A stretch of 64,000 nt of DNA from assembly GCF_051433165.1 (NCBI RefSeq), contig NZ_JBHMFS010000010.1:1-64000 (forward strand), given 5' to 3'. How positions within the stretch are numbered: position 1 is the first letter of the stretch; each line of letters opens with the position of its first letter. Shown here in pieces: positions 61,238 to 64,000 of the stretch. The translations under genes and the position numbers were made by a program. Source of the stretch: Falsiroseomonas sp051433165 (lineage in GTDB: Bacteria > Pseudomonadota > Alphaproteobacteria > Acetobacterales > Acetobacteraceae). A model generated the notes under the pieces. It did no database searches, was not told where the DNA came from, and saw nothing but the letters and a program-made list of their open reading frames with translations.

Positions 61238-61269
61238 CGGCGGCGCGCGGGTCGAAACACCCGCCGCCG
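61238..61269 (+). terminator. hairpin after thrS
   Basis: CGGCGG (61238-61243) and CGGGT (61248-61252) pair with ACCCG (61259-61263) and CCGCCG (61264-61269) around a CGAAAC loop, with a four-base bulge. It is followed by a weak TTGCTT, so it may attenuate or end thrS transcripts before infC. Confidence 0.35.
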
Positions 61270-61337
61270 CTTGCTTCGGCGGGACCGGATCGCCATAACA
61301 ATCCGGAATACGTCTTGAACCACGACAGGAGAGCGCT

Positions 61338-61877
61338 ATAGCCCGAGGTCCGATGCCCGCCCAGTTGCCGACGCGCGACGGCCCGCGGGTCAATGAAGAC
61401 ATCCGTGTACCCCAGGTCCGCCTGATCGATCAGGACGGCGAAATGATCGGGGTGATGTCTGCGCGCGACGCGTTGCTGCGGGCGTATGAGGTCGGGCTCG
61501 ACCTGCTCGAGATCAGCCCCAACGCTGCTCCGCCGGTCTGCAAGATCACGGACTACGGCAAGTACAAGTATGAGCAGCAGAAGAAGGCCAATGAGGCGCG
61601 CAAGCGCCAGAAGGTCGTCGAGCTGAAGGAAATCAAGGTCCGTCCGAATATCGACGACCACGATTACGATGTGAAGATGCGGCAGATGAAGGAGTTCATC
61701 GGCGACGGCGACAAGGTGAAGGTCACGTTGCGCTTCCGTGGCCGCGAAATGGCGCACCAGGACCTCGGCCTGAAGGTGCTGGACCGGATCCGGACGGAAC
61801 TGGCGGAAGCCACCAAGGTGGAATCCATGCCGCGCCTGGAAAACCGCCAGATGATCATGGTGCTGGCACCCAAATAG
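61338..61877 (+). CDS. infC: translation initiation factor IF-3
   Basis: IF-3, 174 aa from the ATG at 61353 or 179 aa from an ATA at 61338. RDGPRVNEDIRVPQVRLIDQDGEMIGV and the linker helix YKYEQQKKANEARKRQK lead to the C-terminal domain (KEIKVRPNIDDHDYDVKMRQMKEFIGDGDKVKVTLRFRGRE). The ATA is preceded by AGGAG at a better distance than the GAGG before the ATG, and reads IARGPMPAQ like other alphaproteobacterial IF-3. A rare start codon would fit the known self-control of infC. rpmI and rplT do not follow here. Confidence 0.93.
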   Translation: MARGPMPAQLPTRDGPRVNEDIRVPQVRLIDQDGEMIGVMSARDALLRAYEVGLDLLEISPNAAPPVCKITDYGKYKYEQQKKANEARKRQKVVELKEIKVRPNIDDHDYDVKMRQMKEFIGDGDKVKVTLRFRGREMAHQDLGLKVLDRIRTELAEATKVESMPRLENRQMIMVLAPK

Positions 61878-61902
61878 GCAGCCGATCGGGGGGCTGGCCG
61901 GT

Positions 61903-62814
61903 ATGTTCGGCGCAATCCGGAAGCGGCTGTCCGGCCCCTCCGCCCCAGCGCCGGTTGTGCCGGCCTCGCCTTTCGCGGTGCCGGTTCCGGCCCCGCTTGC
62001 GCAAGATGCAGGTCTGCAAGCCCGCTCCGCGGCCTTCGGCGCCGGCTGCCGGTCCCACGTCACCGCCTATGACCAGGCGCTGGCCGGGCTGGTGGCGGCG
62101 GGCAGCCTGCGCCCGGACCAGCAGGATTACGCCCGCGACCACCGGCTGCGCTTCGCTGAGGCGCTTTATGCCATCGAGACCCTCCTCAAGCCGGAACCGG
62201 GCTGGCCGCGCTGCCGGGTGATGGAAATCGGCTCCTCCATCACGCCGATGCTGTTCCATGCCGCCTTCCCGGAACTCCGCCTGACCGCCGCCTGCCTGTT
62301 CCGGCACAAGCAGCTCGATGGCATCGTGGAGCGGGCGGTGCAGGTGGATCTGGAGAAGCTGGATCTGCGCGGCGACGCCGCCCTGGCGCTGCCCGACCCA
62401 CCTTTACGCGACCTCGACCTGGTCATGCTGTGCGAGGTGCTGGAACACCTGCTGGTCAATCCGGCCAATCTGTTCCGCGCGCTGGCCACCACGCTGCGGC
62501 CGGGCGGACTGCTGTATGTGACGACGCCGAATTTCCTGCGCCAGGGCTGCCGCGGCCTTATTCTCGCCGGCCGCAACCCGCAGCCGCTGTTCCGGCCCGA
62601 ATACCGGCCGGAGGACCGCTTCCACCACCATGTCCGCGAGTACACCATGGCGGAGCTGCTGGAGGCGATGCAGGCGGCGGGGTTGGAACTTGAGGTGGCG
62701 CAGTACTCCGCCTGCTGGGACAATGCGGAGGCGGCGGCCAGCCTGCCCGCCGACGCCTTGCGAAACCTGGTGGTGGTTGGGCGCAAACCACGCCACCCGG
62801 CGGCGGGCGCTTGA
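61903..62814 (+). CDS. class I SAM-dependent methyltransferase
   Basis: A 303-residue predicted methyltransferase. After a proline-rich N-terminus come a helical region, the SAM motif region CRVMEIGSSITPMLFHAAFPELRLTA (a divergent glycine motif), LDLVMLCEVLEHLLVNPANLFRALATTLRPGGLLYVTTPNFLRQ, and a C-terminal YTMAELLEAMQAAGLELEVAQYS. The EVLEHL-RPGG-TPN pattern is typical of methyltransferases acting on small molecules or glycans. Acceptor unknown. Starts 25 bases after infC. Confidence 0.85.
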   Translation: MFGAIRKRLSGPSAPAPVVPASPFAVPVPAPLAQDAGLQARSAAFGAGCRSHVTAYDQALAGLVAAGSLRPDQQDYARDHRLRFAEALYAIETLLKPEPGWPRCRVMEIGSSITPMLFHAAFPELRLTAACLFRHKQLDGIVERAVQVDLEKLDLRGDAALALPDPPLRDLDLVMLCEVLEHLLVNPANLFRALATTLRPGGLLYVTTPNFLRQGCRGLILAGRNPQPLFRPEYRPEDRFHHHVREYTMAELLEAMQAAGLELEVAQYSACWDNAEAAASLPADALRNLVVVGRKPRHPAAGA

Positions 62815-62846
62815 CCAGGGACCCCGCCAGGCAGTAGGGAACGCGG

Positions 62847-62865
62847 CATCAGGCGCCCCCTGATG
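62847..62865 (+). terminator. hairpin between methyltransferase gene and ffh
   Basis: CATCAGG (62847-62853), loop CGCCC, CCTGATG (62859-62865) is a perfect seven-pair stem 33 bases after the methyltransferase stop. Only a weak TCTTGGT follows, so it is a possible rather than certain terminator. Confidence 0.4.
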
Positions 62866-62977
62866 TCTTGGTCGCCCCGCCAAAGGTGGGTCGGCTCCGT
62901 CGCTCCGCGAAGACTCGCGCAGCGGCGCGATTTCGTTTGGGGGCGTCGCAACGGCTGCAAGGGGTAGATCCGCCACG

Positions 62978-64000
62978 ATGTTCGAGGCGCTGGGCAACAG
63001 GCTGGCAGGGGTTTTCGACAAGCTGCGCCGTCGCGGTGCGCTGTCGGACGCCGATGTCCAGGAGGCGCTGCGGGAAGTCCGCGTCGCGCTGCTGGAAGCC
63101 GATGTCGCCCTGCCCGTGGTGAAGGACCTGGTGAACCGCGTGCGCGATCGCGCCGTGGGGGCCGAGGTGATCCGCAGCGTTTCGCCGGCGCAGCAGGTCA
63201 TCAAGATCGTCAACGATGCGCTGGTCGAGGCGCTGGGCGGCGGTGAAGGCGATGACGGCAAGCGCGGCATCGACCTGAACGCACCGTCGCCGCTGCCGAT
63301 CCTGATGGTCGGCCTGCAGGGCTCGGGCAAGACCACCACCTCCGGCAAGATCGCGCTGCGGCTGCGCACACGGGATCGCAAGAAGGTCCTGCTGGCCTCG
63401 CTCGACGTGCATCGCCCGGCGGCGCAGCTGCAGCTGCAGCAATTGGCGGACCGCGCTGAGGTCACCTGCCTGCCCATCGTCATGGGCCAGAAGCCGCTGG
63501 AGATCGCCGCCCGCGCGCTCGATGTCGCGCGGCGCGAGCTGTTCGACGTGGTCATCCTCGACACCGCCGGCCGCTTGTCCATCGATGCCGAACTGATGGC
63601 CGAAGTCGCCGCGGTGAAGGCGTTTGCCAAGCCGCATGAGACGCTTCTGGTGGTCGATGCGATGACCGGCCAGGACGCGGTGCAGACGGCGCGCGCCTTC
63701 AACGAACAGGTGGGCGTCACCGGCATCGTCATGACGCGCGTCGACGGCGACGCGCGCGGCGGTGCGGCGCTGTCCATGCGCGCCGTCACCGGCGCGCCGA
63801 TCAAGCTGCTCGGCGCCGGTGAGAAGCTGGATGCGCTGGAAGACTTTCATCCGGATCGCATCGCCAACCGCATCCTCGGCATGGGCGACATTGTCAGCCT
63901 GGTTGAGCGTGCGGCGGAGACCATCGACCAGGCGGAAGCCGAAAAGCTCGCCAAGAAGATGCAGAAGGGGTCTTTCGACCTCGAGGATTACGCCCAGCAG
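62978..64000 (+). CDS. ffh: signal recognition particle protein Ffh (N-terminal part, cut by window end)
   Basis: The first 341 residues of Ffh, the SRP GTPase that binds signal sequences and 4.5S RNA. The N domain (FEALGNRLAGVFDKLRRRGALSDADVQEALREVRVALLEADV) and G domain are complete: G1 GLQGSGKTTTSGKIA, DVHRPAAQLQ, G3 DTAGR, G4 as TRVDGDARGG, and GAGEKLDALEDF. The methionine-rich M domain begins just at the window edge and continues beyond. ATG at 62978. No SRP RNA gene is seen in the 163 bases upstream. Confidence 0.96.
   Translation, partial: MFEALGNRLAGVFDKLRRRGALSDADVQEALREVRVALLEADVALPVVKDLVNRVRDRAVGAEVIRSVSPAQQVIKIVNDALVEALGGGEGDDGKRGIDLNAPSPLPILMVGLQGSGKTTTSGKIALRLRTRDRKKVLLASLDVHRPAAQLQLQQLADRAEVTCLPIVMGQKPLEIAARALDVARRELFDVVILDTAGRLSIDAELMAEVAAVKAFAKPHETLLVVDAMTGQDAVQTARAFNEQVGVTGIVMTRVDGDARGGAALSMRAVTGAPIKLLGAGEKLDALEDFHPDRIANRILGMGDIVSLVERAAETIDQAEAEKLAKKMQKGSFDLEDYAQQ

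Noticed and set aside
62815..62977. Possible SRP RNA or small RNA before ffh
   Set aside because: The gap has one hairpin but none of the SRP RNA signatures (GGAA tetraloop helix 8 with its asymmetric loops) could be found.

Overview
This 64 kb window is a contiguous piece of a high-GC alphaproteobacterial chromosome. Gene content and order point to the Acetobacteraceae, most likely a Roseomonas-like genus: the rpmH-rnpA-yidD-yidC-yihA-argB block, def-fmt-truA, lptC-lptA-lptB-rpoN-hpf, short RNase D of the NrnC type, an FzlA-like GST fold protein, an Hsp20-DUF1150 pair and 3-hydroxybutyrate dehydrogenase. The genus is an inference; there is no rRNA here to test it. Nearly all of the window is ordinary, densely packed chromosome, and many neighbouring genes overlap by 1-4 bases (ATGA, GTGA or TGATG junctions), so translational coupling is common.

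Layout. 1-5.2 kb: glycolysis / pentose phosphate genes on the minus strand (tkt, gap, pgk), with a small secreted protein gene on the other strand between gap and pgk. 5.4-13.4 kb: a VIT-family transporter, a polyglutamine-ended coiled-coil membrane protein, an M20 carbamoylase-type hydrolase with a foreign, AT-richer ORF joined in frame to its 5' end, then a co-directional run (class II aldolase, EamA transporter, RlmI, DUF3293). 13.4-17.6 kb: minus-strand genes for an unknown protein, a patatin phospholipase, 3-hydroxybutyrate dehydrogenase and a disulfide oxidoreductase. 17.7-23 kb: the rpmH operon from a clear sigma70-like promoter, a DUF1036-like secreted protein and argB. 23-25.4 kb: a GGDEF protein coupled to a DUF2336 protein. 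25.6-29.3 kb: dapD-dapE, a membrane protein and an Ldh-family oxidoreductase. 29.4-31.6 kb: def-fmt-truA. 31.7-33.4 kb: Hsp20, DUF1150 and a frameshifted DJ-1/PfpI gene. 33.4-39 kb: the LPS-transport genes lptC, lptA and lptB, rpoN, hpf, nrnC and tRNA-Leu(CAG). 39.2-48.2 kb: a complex-I-assembly-like reductase, gltD-gltB, a GH10 xylanase overlapping gltB, and fzlA. 48-55.5 kb: a small catabolic cluster with a tripartite-tricarboxylate substrate-binding protein, a TPR protein, an epimerase-like SDR, an alpha/beta hydrolase with an FAH-family protein, and a frameshifted 2-oxoglutarate oxygenase. 55.5-64 kb: GT4 and GT9 glycosyltransferases, a NYN-LOTUS-type protein, thrS, infC, a methyltransferase and the first 341 codons of ffh.

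The least ordinary features are: (i) two diverged 160 bp copies of an intergenic element with palindromic ends and a conserved internal hairpin, both lying between convergent genes (13366-13525 and 33280-33439); (ii) the AT-rich island at about 8.93-9.96 kb, whose 284-codon ORF has a good ribosome binding site but no stop and reads straight into the M20 hydrolase; (iii) a structured 5' leader on the Hsp20 gene that can bury its ribosome binding site; (iv) two genes broken by single small indels; and (v) short tandem duplications at several sites. No CRISPR array, prophage, transposase or defence locus was seen.
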